Assembly (NCBI GenBank): GCA_028689025.1 | Contig: JAQTXA010000003.1 | Coordinates: forward strand, 173,081-237,080 | DNA length: 64,000 nt | Source: Aliarcobacter sp. | GTDB lineage: Bacteria; Campylobacterota; Campylobacteria; Campylobacterales; Arcobacteraceae | Direction: 5' to 3' | Part shown: piece after piece, positions 54,237 to 63,910 of the stretch | Position numbering within the stretch: the first letter of the stretch is position 1 | Layout of the letters: each line of letters starts with the position of its first letter | The notes under the pieces: generated by a model | Told to the model about the DNA's origin: nothing | What the model saw: only the letters and a program-made list of their open reading frames with translations | The model's database searches: none | Program-made: the position numbers and the translations under genes

Positions 54237-54590
54237 ATGAAAAAGTTAGTTGCATTATTAGTGTTAGGTTGTTCTTTTTTGTTTGCACAAATTAATTTGC
54301 AAACAGCTACAAAAGAAGAGTTGATGGGTATTAAAGGTGTTGGTGAGAAAAAAGCTGAACAAATAATCGAGTATAGAAAAACGAATACTATAAAAACTCC
54401 TGAAGATTTGAAAAATATCAAAGGTTTTGGTGATAGTATAGTTGGTAATGTAAACGAAACAAATGGAGTTACAAAAGAGAGCTTAAGTAAAAAAGCTGAA
54501 GTTGTAAAAGAAGAGAAGAAAAAAGAGTTAAATAATAGTGTTGATAAGAAAATAGAAAAAACTACAACAGGACTTGTTCCAAAATTATAG
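54237..54590 (+). CDS. ComEA-like helix-hairpin-helix DNA-binding protein
   Basis: 117 residues: signal peptide (MKKLVALLVLGCSFLFAQ), then a double helix-hairpin-helix of ComEA type (NLQTATKEELMGIKGVGEKKAEQIIEYR and LKNIKGFGDSIVGNV), then a Lys/Glu-rich tail. ComEA binds DNA at the cell surface or in the periplasm in uptake. Monocistronic, with its own terminator. Confidence 0.87.
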   Translation: MKKLVALLVLGCSFLFAQINLQTATKEELMGIKGVGEKKAEQIIEYRKTNTIKTPEDLKNIKGFGDSIVGNVNETNGVTKESLSKKAEVVKEEKKKELNNSVDKKIEKTTTGLVPKL

Positions 54591-54622
54591 TCTAAAATGG
54601 GTTTTTCCCATTTTAGATTTTT
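54591..54622 (+). terminator. Intrinsic terminator after the ComEA-like gene
   Basis: Arms TCTAAAATGGG (54591-54601) and CCCATTTTAGA (54607-54617), 5-nt loop TTTTT, T run. Starts at the stop codon. Confidence 0.9.
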
Positions 54623-54666
54623 ACTTCATTTATGATAGAATCCTTTAAAATTATAAAAGGTTTGTA

Positions 54667-55080
54667 TTGAAACTCTCTCCAAATGATCTTTGTCCTTGTG
54701 GCTCTTTGAAAAAATATAAGAAATGTTGTAAAACTTTTCACGATGGTATATCTTTCCCAAAAACTGCTCTTGAATTAATGAAATCAAGATTTTCTGCCTT
54801 TGCTGTTTTAAATTCAAAATATATTATTTCAACAACACACAAAGAAAATCCAGATTTTACAGATGATTTGAAATCTTGGGATGAAGATATTATAAACTTT
54901 TCTAAAAATACAAGATTTGAGAAATTAGAAATTCTAGATTTTATAGAAGATATTGAGAGTTTTGTAACTTTTAAAGCGACTTTATTTCAAGATAATAGAG
55001 ATGTTAGTTTCATAGAAAAAAGCAGATTTCTAAAAGTTGATGGAAAGTGGCAATATGTTGATGGACAATTTATAGATTAA
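54667..55080 (+). CDS. ychJ: YchJ-family SEC-C motif protein
   Basis: 137 residues. The N-terminal SEC-C zinc motif is CPCGS...KKCC, with FHDG and the following conserved region of YchJ; WQYVDGQ closes it. TTG start with AAGG; a small SD. Operon with yaaA (8 bp) and a ZntB-like gene. Function of the family is not established. Confidence 0.85.
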   Translation: MKLSPNDLCPCGSLKKYKKCCKTFHDGISFPKTALELMKSRFSAFAVLNSKYIISTTHKENPDFTDDLKSWDEDIINFSKNTRFEKLEILDFIEDIESFVTFKATLFQDNRDVSFIEKSRFLKVDGKWQYVDGQFID

Positions 55081-55088
55081 GGAAAAAA

Positions 55089-55829
55089 ATGAAAATACTA
55101 TTTTCTCCAAGTGAGACAAAAATAGCAGGTGGAGAAAAAACTTCATTTGATAAAAACAGTTTTATTTTTCCAGAACTATATGAAAAAAGAATGGAAATTG
55201 TAAAACAATATAATGAATTTATTTTAAATGCCCCAAAAGAAGAGTTAATAAAACTTTTTGGAACAAAAAAAGAGGATGTTTTAGAGCAATATTCAAAGGA
55301 TATATTTAAAACTCCCACAATGAAAGTTATTCAAAGATACGATGGAGTTGCTTTTGATTATTTAGAGTATTCAAAATTAGCTAAGAATGAACAAGATTAT
55401 ATTGATGAAAATGTAATAATATTTTCAAATCTCTTTGGAGCTTTAAAAGCAGGGGATAGCGGACTTCCTGATTATAAACTAAAACAGGGTGAAACTTTTA
55501 ATGGTTTAAAAATTGAGAAATTTTATAATGATAATTTCTCAAAAGCTTTGGATGAATATTTAAAAGATGAAGATATTATTGATTTAAGAGCTGGATTTTA
55601 TGAGAAGTTTTACAAAATAGAAAAACCATATACAACAATGAAATTTATAAAAGATGGAAAAGTTGTGAGTCATTGGGCAAAAGCTTATCGTGGAATTATT
55701 TTAAAACTTCTAGCTCAGAATAATATTAAAACTATAGATGAATTAATGAATATGCAAATAGAAAATCTAAAAATTGAAGAGATTAAAAAACAAAAATCAA
55801 AAATAGAAATAGTTTATTCTATTATCTAA
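55089..55829 (+). CDS. yaaA: YaaA-family peroxide stress protein
   Basis: 246 residues. MKILFSPSETKIAG start and SHWAKAYRGIILKLLAQ near the end fit the YaaA/DUF328 family, which limits iron or DNA damage under peroxide stress in E. coli. SD AAGGAAAA. Followed 10 bp later by the ZntB-like gene. Confidence 0.88.
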   Translation: MKILFSPSETKIAGGEKTSFDKNSFIFPELYEKRMEIVKQYNEFILNAPKEELIKLFGTKKEDVLEQYSKDIFKTPTMKVIQRYDGVAFDYLEYSKLAKNEQDYIDENVIIFSNLFGALKAGDSGLPDYKLKQGETFNGLKIEKFYNDNFSKALDEYLKDEDIIDLRAGFYEKFYKIEKPYTTMKFIKDGKVVSHWAKAYRGIILKLLAQNNIKTIDELMNMQIENLKIEEIKKQKSKIEIVYSII

Positions 55830-55839
55830 AGGAAATAAA

Positions 55840-56799
55840 TTGAATCACGCTTTGTTATTAGATGGGAATGGAAGTGCAAAAGAGTTAAATTATGAAGATA
55901 TAAATGGTGACAATCTTCCCGCAGATGGAATTTTATGGGTACATTTTGATTATTCAAGTGATATAGCAAAAGATTGGATTAGAAATAAAAGTGGAATAGA
56001 TTCTGTTGCTATTGATGCATTATTAACTGAAGAGACAAGACCTAGAACTACAATTTTAAATGACTCTTTTTTAATTGCATTACGAGGTGTAAATCTAAAT
56101 CCAAATTCAAAACCTGAAGACATGGTTTCTATTAGACTTTTTATTACATCAAAGTTGATTATAACAACAAAAAAAAGAAATCTTTTATCAATAGATGAAA
56201 TCCTTGATTGCCTTAAAAAAGGAGCAGGGCCTAAATCTTCTTCAGAATTTTTAAATGAATTAACTTATCGCGTAACATCAAGAATGGAAGGTGTAATTGA
56301 TGAATTAGAAGATAGAACGGATTCTTTAGAAGAGAATTTAATTGATTCAAATGATTCAGAATTTAGAAGTGAATTATTAGCTATTAGAAGAGAAACAATT
56401 ATATTAAGAAGATATTTATTCCCACAAAAAGAGGCTATGTCAAAACTTTATCATGAAAAAGTTACATGGTTAACTGAATATGAGAAAATAGAATTACGAG
56501 AGACAAATGACCAACTAATGAGATATATTGAAGAGCTAGATACAATCAGAGATAAAGTTGCATTGATTCAAGAAGAATTATCAAATAAACTTAGTGATCA
56601 AATGAATAAAAAGATGTATGTTTTATCAATTATTTCTGTTATATTCTTGCCACTAACTTTTTTGACTGGACTTTTAGGAATAAATATAGGTGGAATTCCA
56701 GGAGCCGAAAACCAAAATGCTTTTTATATTTTTACAGTAATTTTAATTGCAATTGTAAGTGCGCAATATCTTATATTTAAAAAGAGAAATTGGCTTTAA
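55840..56799 (+). CDS. zntB: CorA-like metal transporter, ZntB type
   Basis: 319 residues. A long cytoplasmic domain, coiled-coil stalk helix, then two C-terminal membrane helices around GINIGGIPG (a GIN variant of the GMN pore signature), as in ZntB proteins. TTG start, SD AAAGGA. Third gene of the ychJ operon. The transported metal is likely zinc or cobalt; by family. Confidence 0.88.
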   Translation: MNHALLLDGNGSAKELNYEDINGDNLPADGILWVHFDYSSDIAKDWIRNKSGIDSVAIDALLTEETRPRTTILNDSFLIALRGVNLNPNSKPEDMVSIRLFITSKLIITTKKRNLLSIDEILDCLKKGAGPKSSSEFLNELTYRVTSRMEGVIDELEDRTDSLEENLIDSNDSEFRSELLAIRRETIILRRYLFPQKEAMSKLYHEKVTWLTEYEKIELRETNDQLMRYIEELDTIRDKVALIQEELSNKLSDQMNKKMYVLSIISVIFLPLTFLTGLLGINIGGIPGAENQNAFYIFTVILIAIVSAQYLIFKKRNWL

Positions 56800-56814
56800 A
56801 AGCCTATTTCTCTT
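56780..56814. terminator. Bidirectional terminator between the ZntB-like and MscS-like genes
   Basis: AAAAGAGAAAT and ATTTCTCTTTT pair around GGCTT/AAGCC with 1-nt bulges. It covers both stop codons and has a T run on each strand. Confidence 0.75.
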
Positions 56815-58609
56815 TTCTTATATGAATATCCATTTGAGGGAATGGGATTTCAATATTATTTTTTTGTAAAGTTTTATATACAAAAATCAAAAAATCAGAC
56901 ATATTAGAAGAACCAACTCCATTTTCATCTGGATTTTCACTTATCCAAACAAGTAGTTCAAAATCAATTGAGCTTGTTCCCATCATGGTCATTCTTACTT
57001 TTGGAGTTTTTTCAGGATTATGTCTTATAAACATTAAAGTACTATTTTGTAAATTCTCTAAAAGAATTTCTGTCACATTATCAATATCACAACCATAAGC
57101 AATTCCAAAAGGAATATTTAATCTTCTAATATCATCTGAGAAAGTAAGATTAATCACATTATTCTGAATTAATGTTGAGTTTGGAATAATAATATCAATA
57201 TTATCAAAAGTTGTAATAACACTACTTCTCATATTTATTTGAGAAACTTTTCCTCTAACACCTGTTTCAATCTCAATTATATGTCCCACTTGAATTGATT
57301 TCTCAAAAATTAGAATAATCCCTGAGATAAAGTTTGAAACGATATTTTGTAAACCAAACCCAATACCAACTGATAAAGCCCCAACTAAAATTGTAAGTGA
57401 AGATAAGTCGATTCCAACGGATTTCAAACCAAAAACAAAAGTTATAGCGACTAAAAAATAGTATCCAAGATTTGCAAGCATAGTTCTTGTTGCAATTGAA
57501 GTATTTCTTAGATAATTTGAACTTGCATGGGTAATTCTTTTTTTGTAGAAAGTTGCAACTGAAAATCCGAAAATAAAAATTAAGAAGAATTTCGTAATCG
57601 CTAAAACAGAAATACCATCTCCAATTGGAATAATTGGATTATTAATCTCTGTCCATCCATATTTTATAATATCAAGAAAACTCTGTTTAGTGTCAGCAAA
57701 AGTTGTTTTTGTAACACCCATTCTCTCCCTTGATAAATATTTGAATAGCTCATTTAAAGAATCAAAATTTGCTTGATGCTCTTTGATGAATTGTTGTAAA
57801 TTATTGTTTAATTCAAAATAGCTAGATTTTTTTTCTTTTAATAGAGGTAATAACTCTTCAATTTTTAAATAAACAATTTGATTAATTAGTTTTGATTTAT
57901 CATTTCTTTGTTGTTCAATTTGTAAATCAAGTGCTTTTATTTTTGTTTCATTTTCAGTAATTTTTGCTTTATCATAAGAAAGAGATAACTTTTTTTCATC
58001 TTTTTTAAGATCATTAAAATTTTCTAAAGATTTGTCAATTTTATTTTGAAGATTTGGATTAAGAACAAACTTTGCACTTTCTAAACTATCTAATAATATT
58101 TTTTTGAAGCTAGTTAGATATTTTGTATATTCATCAATTGTAGACTTATTTTGTCTATTTTTAAGAATATAATATGCATATAACAGTTGAGAATTTACAG
58201 AACTTATCTCTTCTTTGTTTGTTAATTTATCAATTTGTTCTTCTAAAAGATTTATTTTATTGCCATTTTCATCAAAATCATTTTTAATTGTGTTGAACTC
58301 TTCATTGGTTTTTAAATACTCTTTTACTTGTTCAATATATTTATCAATTGTAGTTATTTCATTAATATCTTTAAAGACAAAAGTATTTTCATCTTTTAAT
58401 GTAGATTGTAATTTCTTCAATAATAAAATCTGGTATTCAGCCTGTTCTTTATTTTCAGGTGACAAATCATTTTTAGCTGAAGTGGTTTTTGTAATTTGTG
58501 TTATATATAATTTTGCCAACTCTTCATTTGTGTTTTCATACCAAGTTTTATCTATGCCTATTGCAAAAGATGTTGATATTAAAAATAAGAACAGTAATAT
58601 ATATTTCAA
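56804..58609 (-). CDS. MscS-family mechanosensitive channel with long N-terminal coiled coil
   Basis: 601 residues. Signal peptide, then ~300 residues of charged helices (likely periplasmic coiled coil, KefA/MscK-like but shorter), then membrane helices and the MscS pore region with VGALSVGIGFGLQNIVSNFISG and the beta domain VGHIIEIETGVRGKVSQINMRSS. TTG start with AAAGGA. Last gene of the secG operon. Channel gated by membrane tension. Confidence 0.88.
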   Translation of the reverse strand: MKYILLFLFLISTSFAIGIDKTWYENTNEELAKLYITQITKTTSAKNDLSPENKEQAEYQILLLKKLQSTLKDENTFVFKDINEITTIDKYIEQVKEYLKTNEEFNTIKNDFDENGNKINLLEEQIDKLTNKEEISSVNSQLLYAYYILKNRQNKSTIDEYTKYLTSFKKILLDSLESAKFVLNPNLQNKIDKSLENFNDLKKDEKKLSLSYDKAKITENETKIKALDLQIEQQRNDKSKLINQIVYLKIEELLPLLKEKKSSYFELNNNLQQFIKEHQANFDSLNELFKYLSRERMGVTKTTFADTKQSFLDIIKYGWTEINNPIIPIGDGISVLAITKFFLIFIFGFSVATFYKKRITHASSNYLRNTSIATRTMLANLGYYFLVAITFVFGLKSVGIDLSSLTILVGALSVGIGFGLQNIVSNFISGIILIFEKSIQVGHIIEIETGVRGKVSQINMRSSVITTFDNIDIIIPNSTLIQNNVINLTFSDDIRRLNIPFGIAYGCDIDNVTEILLENLQNSTLMFIRHNPEKTPKVRMTMMGTSSIDFELLVWISENPDENGVGSSNMSDFLIFVYKTLQKNNIEIPFPQMDIHIRKEK

Positions 58610-58625
58610 GTAAATCCTTTTTTTG

Positions 58626-59714
58626 TTAAATTAATTTTTTTGTTTTTATAAAATAAAGAGCGATTAAAGATAATAGTGAAAAGAAAGCACTATAAATAAA
58701 TAAAAACTCACCATAAACAGCACCTGCAATTAATGCTCCTACAAATCCACCAAGTCCATATGCAACTCCATACATAAATTGTTGAGCTAGTTTTTTATTT
58801 TCATACAAAGTATATAAATAAATAATCACAGAACTATGATAAAGCCCAAATGAAAAAGCATGAATAGATTGAGTAAAGAATGTAACACCCAATGAATCTG
58901 GATATAAATATAATAAAACCCATCTAAAACATGTTAATGTTACACAAAATTTTATGAGTAAAAGTAGGTTGTTTTTTAAAAGTGGAGCTTGAAAATAGAG
59001 CATTAATATTTCACAAATTACTCCAAATGACCATAAATATGAAGTCATCTCAAGACTTATTCCATGTTGTGTTTCATAAATAGTAAAGAAGTTATAAAAT
59101 GCTCCAAAACTTATTTGCATGAAAAATAGACTTAACCAAAAAGGCCAATATTTCAAAAATGAAAAAGGTTCATTATTTTGTTCTTCCTTATGTTCAATAT
59201 CATATTTTAGTAATAAAATAGCAAAAGCAACAGTTAAAATATTTAAAACTAAATAGTAATGGATTGCAATATATGGTTGAGTTAGAAATTTAGCTAAAAC
59301 CAAAGATATTATCATAAAACCAATAGAGCCATAAAGCCTTGATTTCCCATATTTCTCTTTTCCAAGATTTGAAATTGCTGTAACTTCAAGATAAGGTAAA
59401 ATCAAAGATAAACAAACTCCTAAAAAAGCGTTATTAATCATAAATAGATAAAAGTTTTCAATTGTTAAATAAAATAAAGATGAAGAAACTATTGATAAAT
59501 AAAGAGCAGTTTTAAACATTTTTTGGTCTAACTTAATATGTTTTAAAAACATAAAAGGAGTTAAAAATCTCATTAATGGTGGAAGGGCTAAAATTATACC
59601 TATATCAAAAGTACCATATCCAATATCTTGAAGTACCTTTGGTAAAAATATTACATATACACCAACTGCTGCAAAGTAAAAAAAGTAAAATGCTGATAGA
59701 TTAAAAAAAAGCAT
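58626..59714 (-). CDS. MFS transporter, HcaT/nucleoside-permease-like
   Basis: 362 residues, about twelve helices. N-terminal FYFFYFAAVGVYVIFLPKVLQ and GIILALPPLMRFLTPF match the MFS_1-like (HcaT/YqgE) group, with SRLYGSIGFM. Substrate unknown. It overlaps the RDD gene stop by 1 bp and lies 16 bp before the MscS-like gene. Confidence 0.82.
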   Translation of the reverse strand: MLFFNLSAFYFFYFAAVGVYVIFLPKVLQDIGYGTFDIGIILALPPLMRFLTPFMFLKHIKLDQKMFKTALYLSIVSSSLFYLTIENFYLFMINNAFLGVCLSLILPYLEVTAISNLGKEKYGKSRLYGSIGFMIISLVLAKFLTQPYIAIHYYLVLNILTVAFAILLLKYDIEHKEEQNNEPFSFLKYWPFWLSLFFMQISFGAFYNFFTIYETQHGISLEMTSYLWSFGVICEILMLYFQAPLLKNNLLLLIKFCVTLTCFRWVLLYLYPDSLGVTFFTQSIHAFSFGLYHSSVIIYLYTLYENKKLAQQFMYGVAYGLGGFVGALIAGAVYGEFLFIYSAFFSLLSLIALYFIKTKKLI

Positions 59715-60196
59715 TATTTATCGTTGATTATAATAGTATTTGAGAAAATGTCTTGGAAAGATTTTTTATCCTTATTGAAAAAAGGGATAAAAAGTAAAAA
59801 GATTGATACAACAGCAAAAAGAGTTGCAAAGTATCTAACAATAACTTGAATAACAGAAACTCTTTGTTTTGTTATATTATCAACAAGTTTTAATTCGTAA
59901 GCTCTAAGGCCTGGAGTTTGACCATTTTTTAGCCAAAAAACTAGAATAACAGTTGCATGAACTGCAAATATAATTCCCCATCCTAGGCTTCTATTTTGAG
60001 CAAATTCATCACCACTTCCCATAATTAAATAGATAACTACATAAAGAATAGGAGTGGTAATTAAAAAAGTATCAGTTAGAAAAGCTTTTAATCTTGAAGG
60101 GATAGATGCAGAATCATTATTAGATGATTCTTTAATAGAGTCAACTTTTTTTTCTTGTTGAGCTCTATTTTGTTTAACATCTCTCCATTTAGGCAT
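59714..60196 (-). CDS. RDD-family membrane protein
   Basis: 160 residues. RLKAFLTDTFLI start with the Arg/Asp pattern, GQTPGLRAYELKLVD and KRVSVIQVIVRYF are RDD hallmarks. About four helices. Some RDD proteins are ion antiporters, others of unknown role. It overlaps the pyrE stop by 1 bp. Confidence 0.85.
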   Translation of the reverse strand: MPKWRDVKQNRAQQEKKVDSIKESSNNDSASIPSRLKAFLTDTFLITTPILYVVIYLIMGSGDEFAQNRSLGWGIIFAVHATVILVFWLKNGQTPGLRAYELKLVDNITKQRVSVIQVIVRYFATLFAVVSIFLLFIPFFNKDKKSFQDIFSNTIIINDK

Positions 60197-60804
60197 TAGT
60201 TTCCTCTACTACCTGGTTTATAAGCAATGCTTCCTTCTTTACACATAGGACACTCATCTGGTGCATACATTTCAAATGTAAAATCATCAAGTGCAAAAAG
60301 TGGTTTATTAAGTGGTAATTTACAGTTGTCTTTTGCTTCTAATGTACTTCCAACTCTTGAACAAAATCCTCTGTTAGCAAGTGCCGCATAAGCAACAATA
60401 TTTCCACCAGCATTTTCAACTTGTTTTGCAGCTTCAAGTGCACTTCCACCAGTTGTGATAATATCTTCACAAATAATGTAGTTTTCACCATCTTTAACTT
60501 CAAAACCTCTTCTGATTGACATTTCACCCTCAACTCTTTCTGCAAAAATGAATCTTACATCAAGTGCAGTTGCTAGTGCAAATCCCGCAATTAATCCACC
60601 AAGCGCAGGTGAACAAACAGCATCAACTTTAATACCAGCTTCTTTGATTTGAACAGCTAAAGCTTCTGCTAATAATTTAGCAGTTTTAGGATCTTCTAAA
60701 ACCTTTGCTGATTGTAAATAAAACTTAGAGTGATTTCCACTACTTAATTTGAAGTGACCTTCTAATAATGCTTGGGCATCTTTATATATTTGTTCTACAT
60801 TCAT
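60196..60804 (-). CDS. pyrE: Orotate phosphoribosyltransferase
   Basis: 202 residues. PRPP motif [14 protein letters not shown], substrate loop and [15 protein letters not shown] start; C-terminal CPMCKEGS pair is extra to the core. Makes OMP in pyrimidine synthesis. 2 bp after frr. Confidence 0.95.
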   Translation of the reverse strand: MNVEQIYKDAQALLEGHFKLSSGNHSKFYLQSAKVLEDPKTAKLLAEALAVQIKEAGIKVDAVCSPALGGLIAGFALATALDVRFIFAERVEGEMSIRRGFEVKDGENYIICEDIITTGGSALEAAKQVENAGGNIVAYAALANRGFCSRVGSTLEAKDNCKLPLNKPLFALDDFTFEMYAPDECPMCKEGSIAYKPGSRGN

Positions 60805-60806
60805 AA

Positions 60807-61364
60807 TTAAATCGTTTTTATTTCTTTTTCTTTTGCTTTTAAAGTCTCATCAGCTTTAACAACATAAGAATCAGTTATCTTTTGGATTTCGTCTTGCGCT
60901 CTTTTATTTTCATCTTCAGTGATTAATTTATCTTTTAGAAGATTTTTTGCTTTAGTATTAGAATTTTGTCTAATATTTCTAATTGCAACTTTTGCATTAT
61001 CAGTCATAACTTTTGCTTGTTTAACAGTATTTTCTCTTTGATCAGTAGTCATTGGAGGGAAAAATAGTTTGATTACAACACCATCATTATTTGGATTAAC
61101 ACCAATATTTGCAGTTTGAATTGCTTTATCAATTGCACCTAAAAGATTTTTTTCCCATGGATTAATAACAATAGTTGTAGCATCTGGTGATAAAACAGAA
61201 CCAACTTGACTTAAATCTGTTGGTGTTCCATAATAATCAATTCTGATTCCATCTAAGATATTAACATTAACTTTTCCAGTTCTTAAAGATCTATAATCTT
61301 TCTTTAAAGCCTCGATAGATTTTTCCATATGATCTTTTGTTTGAGCATATATTTCTTCTAACAT
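60807..61364 (-). CDS. frr: Ribosome recycling factor
   Basis: 185 residues, the normal length. [23 protein letters not shown] and [19 protein letters not shown] are conserved. SD AAAGGAGAA. Splits terminated ribosomes with EF-G. Second gene of the secG operon. Confidence 0.97.
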   Translation of the reverse strand: MLEEIYAQTKDHMEKSIEALKKDYRSLRTGKVNVNILDGIRIDYYGTPTDLSQVGSVLSPDATTIVINPWEKNLLGAIDKAIQTANIGVNPNNDGVVIKLFFPPMTTDQRENTVKQAKVMTDNAKVAIRNIRQNSNTKAKNLLKDKLITEDENKRAQDEIQKITDSYVVKADETLKAKEKEIKTI

Positions 61365-61396
61365 TCATTCTCCTTTATTGAATTTTTCTTATTAAC

Positions 61397-61741
61397 TTAT
61401 TTAGCAGGTTCTGCAGGAACAGGAGCTGTTGGAGCAACTGGCGCTTGAGATTGTGAAACTGGAGCTGTAGGAATTAAAGAGTCTGTTTTTACTGTATCAA
61501 CAGCACTTTGATTTCTTTGTTCGTTAAATAAGTAACCTAAAACTACAGTGTTAATTATAAAAACTAAACCTAAAGCCATTGTAGCTTTTGTTAAAAAGTT
61601 TGCAGGACCTTTTGCCCCAAATAATGAATCATTACTTCCACTATAAGCTCCAAGACCAATACTTGAACTTTTTTGAAGTAAGATTATTATTGTTAGTAAA
61701 ATTGCTAATACAAACTGAACGATTAAAAGTGTAGATGTCAT
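61397..61741 (-). CDS. secG: Protein translocase subunit SecG
   Basis: 114 residues with two membrane helices and SecG core (LLQKSSSIGLGAYSGSNDSLFGAKGPANFL), then a Pro/Ala-rich tail. First gene of the secG-frr-pyrE operon. Confidence 0.94.
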   Translation of the reverse strand: MTSTLLIVQFVLAILLTIIILLQKSSSIGLGAYSGSNDSLFGAKGPANFLTKATMALGLVFIINTVVLGYLFNEQRNQSAVDTVKTDSLIPTAPVSQSQAPVAPTAPVPAEPAK

Positions 61742-61848
61742 TATCTATTTCCTTTTTTAAAAATGGTAGTTATTTTATCTAAAACTTATTAAGAATAAGT
61801 TAAAATGGATATTAACGCAGATTCCAAGTTATTTTATAAAGAGTAAAT

Positions 61849-62544
61849 TTGTCAGTAAAAAACCAATTCTCAAAATATGCAAAAGAGTACAAAAATCATA
61901 ATATTATTCAACAAATTGTTGCAAAATCACTTGTTCGTGAATTGAAATTTCAACCAAAAAGAGTTTTAGAATTAGGTTGTGGCTCAGGGCAAGTATATAA
62001 TCACATTTCATGGGAGATAGATTTCTACAAAGCAATAGATTTTTCAGCTTCAATGTGTGAGTTACATCCAAAGGGTGAAAATATTGAAGTGAAGTGTTTT
62101 GACTTTGATACTCAAGAGTTTTTAGATGAAATAAAAGATAATAGTTATGATATTGTTTTATCATCATCAGCTTTACAATGGTCAAAAGATTTATCAAAGA
62201 TAATAAAACATCTTTCATTTACTACAAATGAAATAAATGCAGTTTTATTTACATCAAATACTTTTAAAACTATTCAAGAAATTACAAATTCTAAATCACC
62301 TATATTAGATGAACAATCGATAAAAGAAGCTTTCTCAAAATATTTTTTATGTGAATTTGAAACTATAATGTACAAATTAGAGTTTGATAATAAAAAAGAT
62401 TTGTTTGATTATATAAAAAGATCTGGTGTTAGTGGTGGCGATGCATCATTACATTTTAGAAATGCAAAAAAATTATATAAAGAGTATGATTTGAATTATT
62501 TAGAATTTGAAGTGATTTTTGTTAAAACGATTTCTAAATTATAA
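61849..62544 (+). CDS. bioC: SAM-dependent methyltransferase, BioC-like
   Basis: 231 residues. Class I methyltransferase with motif I LELGCGSGQVYNHI, FSAS and SSSALQWSKD. The arrangement resembles BioC, which methylates malonyl-ACP in biotin synthesis, but no biotin gene is near, so the symbol is a guess. TTG start with weak SD. It overlaps the convergent ThiD2-like gene by 49 bp at the 3' end. Confidence 0.65.
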   Translation: MSVKNQFSKYAKEYKNHNIIQQIVAKSLVRELKFQPKRVLELGCGSGQVYNHISWEIDFYKAIDFSASMCELHPKGENIEVKCFDFDTQEFLDEIKDNSYDIVLSSSALQWSKDLSKIIKHLSFTTNEINAVLFTSNTFKTIQEITNSKSPILDEQSIKEAFSKYFLCEFETIMYKLEFDNKKDLFDYIKRSGVSGGDASLHFRNAKKLYKEYDLNYLEFEVIFVKTISKL

Positions 62545-62900
62545 AGTTCGTATCTAATATATTTGAAGTTTTCACTATCTTCTATAGAGATTAATTTACA
62601 AAACTCTTCAAGTACCCTTGAACTCTCTTGGGCTCTTTTAAAGTTAGCAATTAAAATAGAGTATAAATCAGTTCTATTTTGTTCACTTTTAATAGAGGTT
62701 CTTAAAACATCATTTTTAACATCTCTTGTTTCAAGTAATTCAATGTAATTTTCTAATCTTGATAAATGTCTAAGTTCTTTAAGTTTTATAGCAGTTTGCT
62801 TGTCATTATAAACATATCTAAATATATCTTCAACTACACGAATTCCTTCTCGTAATCTATTTAGGTTAGCATCAATAAGTCTTAAGTAGTTTTCTTCCAT
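62496..62900 (-). CDS. ThiD2-like (thiamine-phosphate pyrophosphorylase N-terminal) protein
   Basis: 134 residues from ATG 62900, which lacks a clear SD. The frame goes to a GTG at 62954, but that region holds the Bax-inhibitor-1 gene's stop and terminator hairpin. The pattern RLIDANLNRLREGIRVVEDIFRYV...LKELRHLSRLENY is the domain found before ThiE in some fused thiamine proteins (ThiD2). It probably handles a thiamine precursor. No ThiE here. Confidence 0.6.
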   Translation of the reverse strand: MEENYLRLIDANLNRLREGIRVVEDIFRYVYNDKQTAIKLKELRHLSRLENYIELLETRDVKNDVLRTSIKSEQNRTDLYSILIANFKRAQESSRVLEEFCKLISIEDSENFKYIRYELYNLEIVLTKITSNSK

Positions 62901-62912
62901 AACGTAGTAGTT

Positions 62913-62940
62913 TAAAACTAACTCTTTCGAGTTAGTTTTA
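62913..62940 (-). terminator. Intrinsic terminator after the Bax-inhibitor-1 gene
   Basis: Arms TAAAACTAACTC (62913-62924) and GAGTTAGTTTTA (62929-62940), perfect 12-bp stem; minus-strand RNA has a GAAA loop and U-rich end. It includes the stop codon. Confidence 0.75.
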
Positions 62941-63639
62941 TTCTTTATCTCCACTGTTCATAATTCCTAAAATTTGTAATAAAGATATAAACAAATTAAG
63001 GAAGTCTAAGTATAAAGCTAAAGAAGCTTCAATTGGAGAATCGTAAGCACCTTTGATTATATTTTGAGTGTCATATAAAATGAAAGCAGAAAATAATAAA
63101 GCACCAACACTAGCAATTGCTAATTGCATCATTGAAGATTGAATGAAGATATTTGAAATACCAGCAACAATCATAATGATTAATGCAATAATTAAAAATT
63201 TCCCCATTGAAGAGAAATCTCTTTTAGTAGTCATTGCAAACATTGAAATTCCACCAAAAGCAACAGATGTCATTAAAAATGCTTGTCCAACAATGGCAGC
63301 ACCATCAGGCATTGCAAATATTGACATTAATAATGGTGCAATAGTTAGTCCAGTAATAAATGTAAATGCAAATAAAACTGCTAAGTTAACACCAGGAGTG
63401 TGTTTAACTTTAGGAATAACAAAAAAGATTAATACTAGTTCTATTCCAAATAAAACCCATTTCATTGGTCCCATTAAAATTGAAACAATTCCTAATCCTA
63501 TATAAGCTCCAGCAGTTGCCGCTAATAGTGAACCTGCAAATAGTTGATAAGTAGCTTTTAAAAAGCTCATCATCTGAACTTGCGAAGACTCTTGTGTATA
63601 TTGACTAGATTGATTTGATAAATAATCTCTATTATACAT
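62938..63639 (-). CDS. Bax inhibitor-1/YccA family membrane protein
   Basis: 233 residues, about seven helices. YLSNQSSQYTQESS hydrophilic start, then MSFLKATYQLFAGSLLAATAGAY, and a helix-rich core with a conserved acidic residue in ILYDTQNII and LALYLDFLNLFISLLQILG. Members are pH-sensitive calcium-leak channels or FtsH-associated. SD AAGGAAA. Confidence 0.9.
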   Translation of the reverse strand: MYNRDYLSNQSSQYTQESSQVQMMSFLKATYQLFAGSLLAATAGAYIGLGIVSILMGPMKWVLFGIELVLIFFVIPKVKHTPGVNLAVLFAFTFITGLTIAPLLMSIFAMPDGAAIVGQAFLMTSVAFGGISMFAMTTKRDFSSMGKFLIIALIIMIVAGISNIFIQSSMMQLAIASVGALLFSAFILYDTQNIIKGAYDSPIEASLALYLDFLNLFISLLQILGIMNSGDKE

Positions 63640-63881
63640 ATTCTTTTCCTTTTTAATTGAATTCGTGTAATTCTATATTGTTACACTTAATACTATCTTT
63701 AAATAACTGTTAAGTAACAATATTAGATATATCATATATTAAAAAAGTAAATAAAGAATTAATAAAATGGATAAAATTTAGCAAAATGATAATTTAATTA
63801 TGTAAATCACAAACAAAACATAGTAAAAATTCAAAAAACCGCGAAATCCAAAACATTAAGCGAAATTTAAGCGCTAACCCC
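63640..63881. other. AT-rich intergenic region upstream of an rRNA-type promoter
   Basis: About 240 bp with no coding frame that looks real. It holds the promoter region of the Bax-inhibitor-1 gene on its left, and A/T tracts on its right that could act as UP elements. GCGAAA repeats twice near 63840-63866. Confidence 0.4.
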
Positions 63882-63910
63882 TTGACAAAGAGATAAAAAC
63901 CTATTATAAT
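63882..63910 (+). promoter_or_regulatory. Strong consensus promoter, probably of an rRNA operon
   Basis: TTGACA (63882-63887), 17-nt spacer, TATAAT (63905-63910), followed by TCCCGTCC, as at stable-RNA promoters of this group. The preceding 100 bp are A/T rich. Confidence 0.8.

Noticed and set aside
62901..62954. GTG-started extension of the ThiD2-like gene
   Set aside because: It spans the Bax-inhibitor-1 stop and a perfect terminator hairpin.
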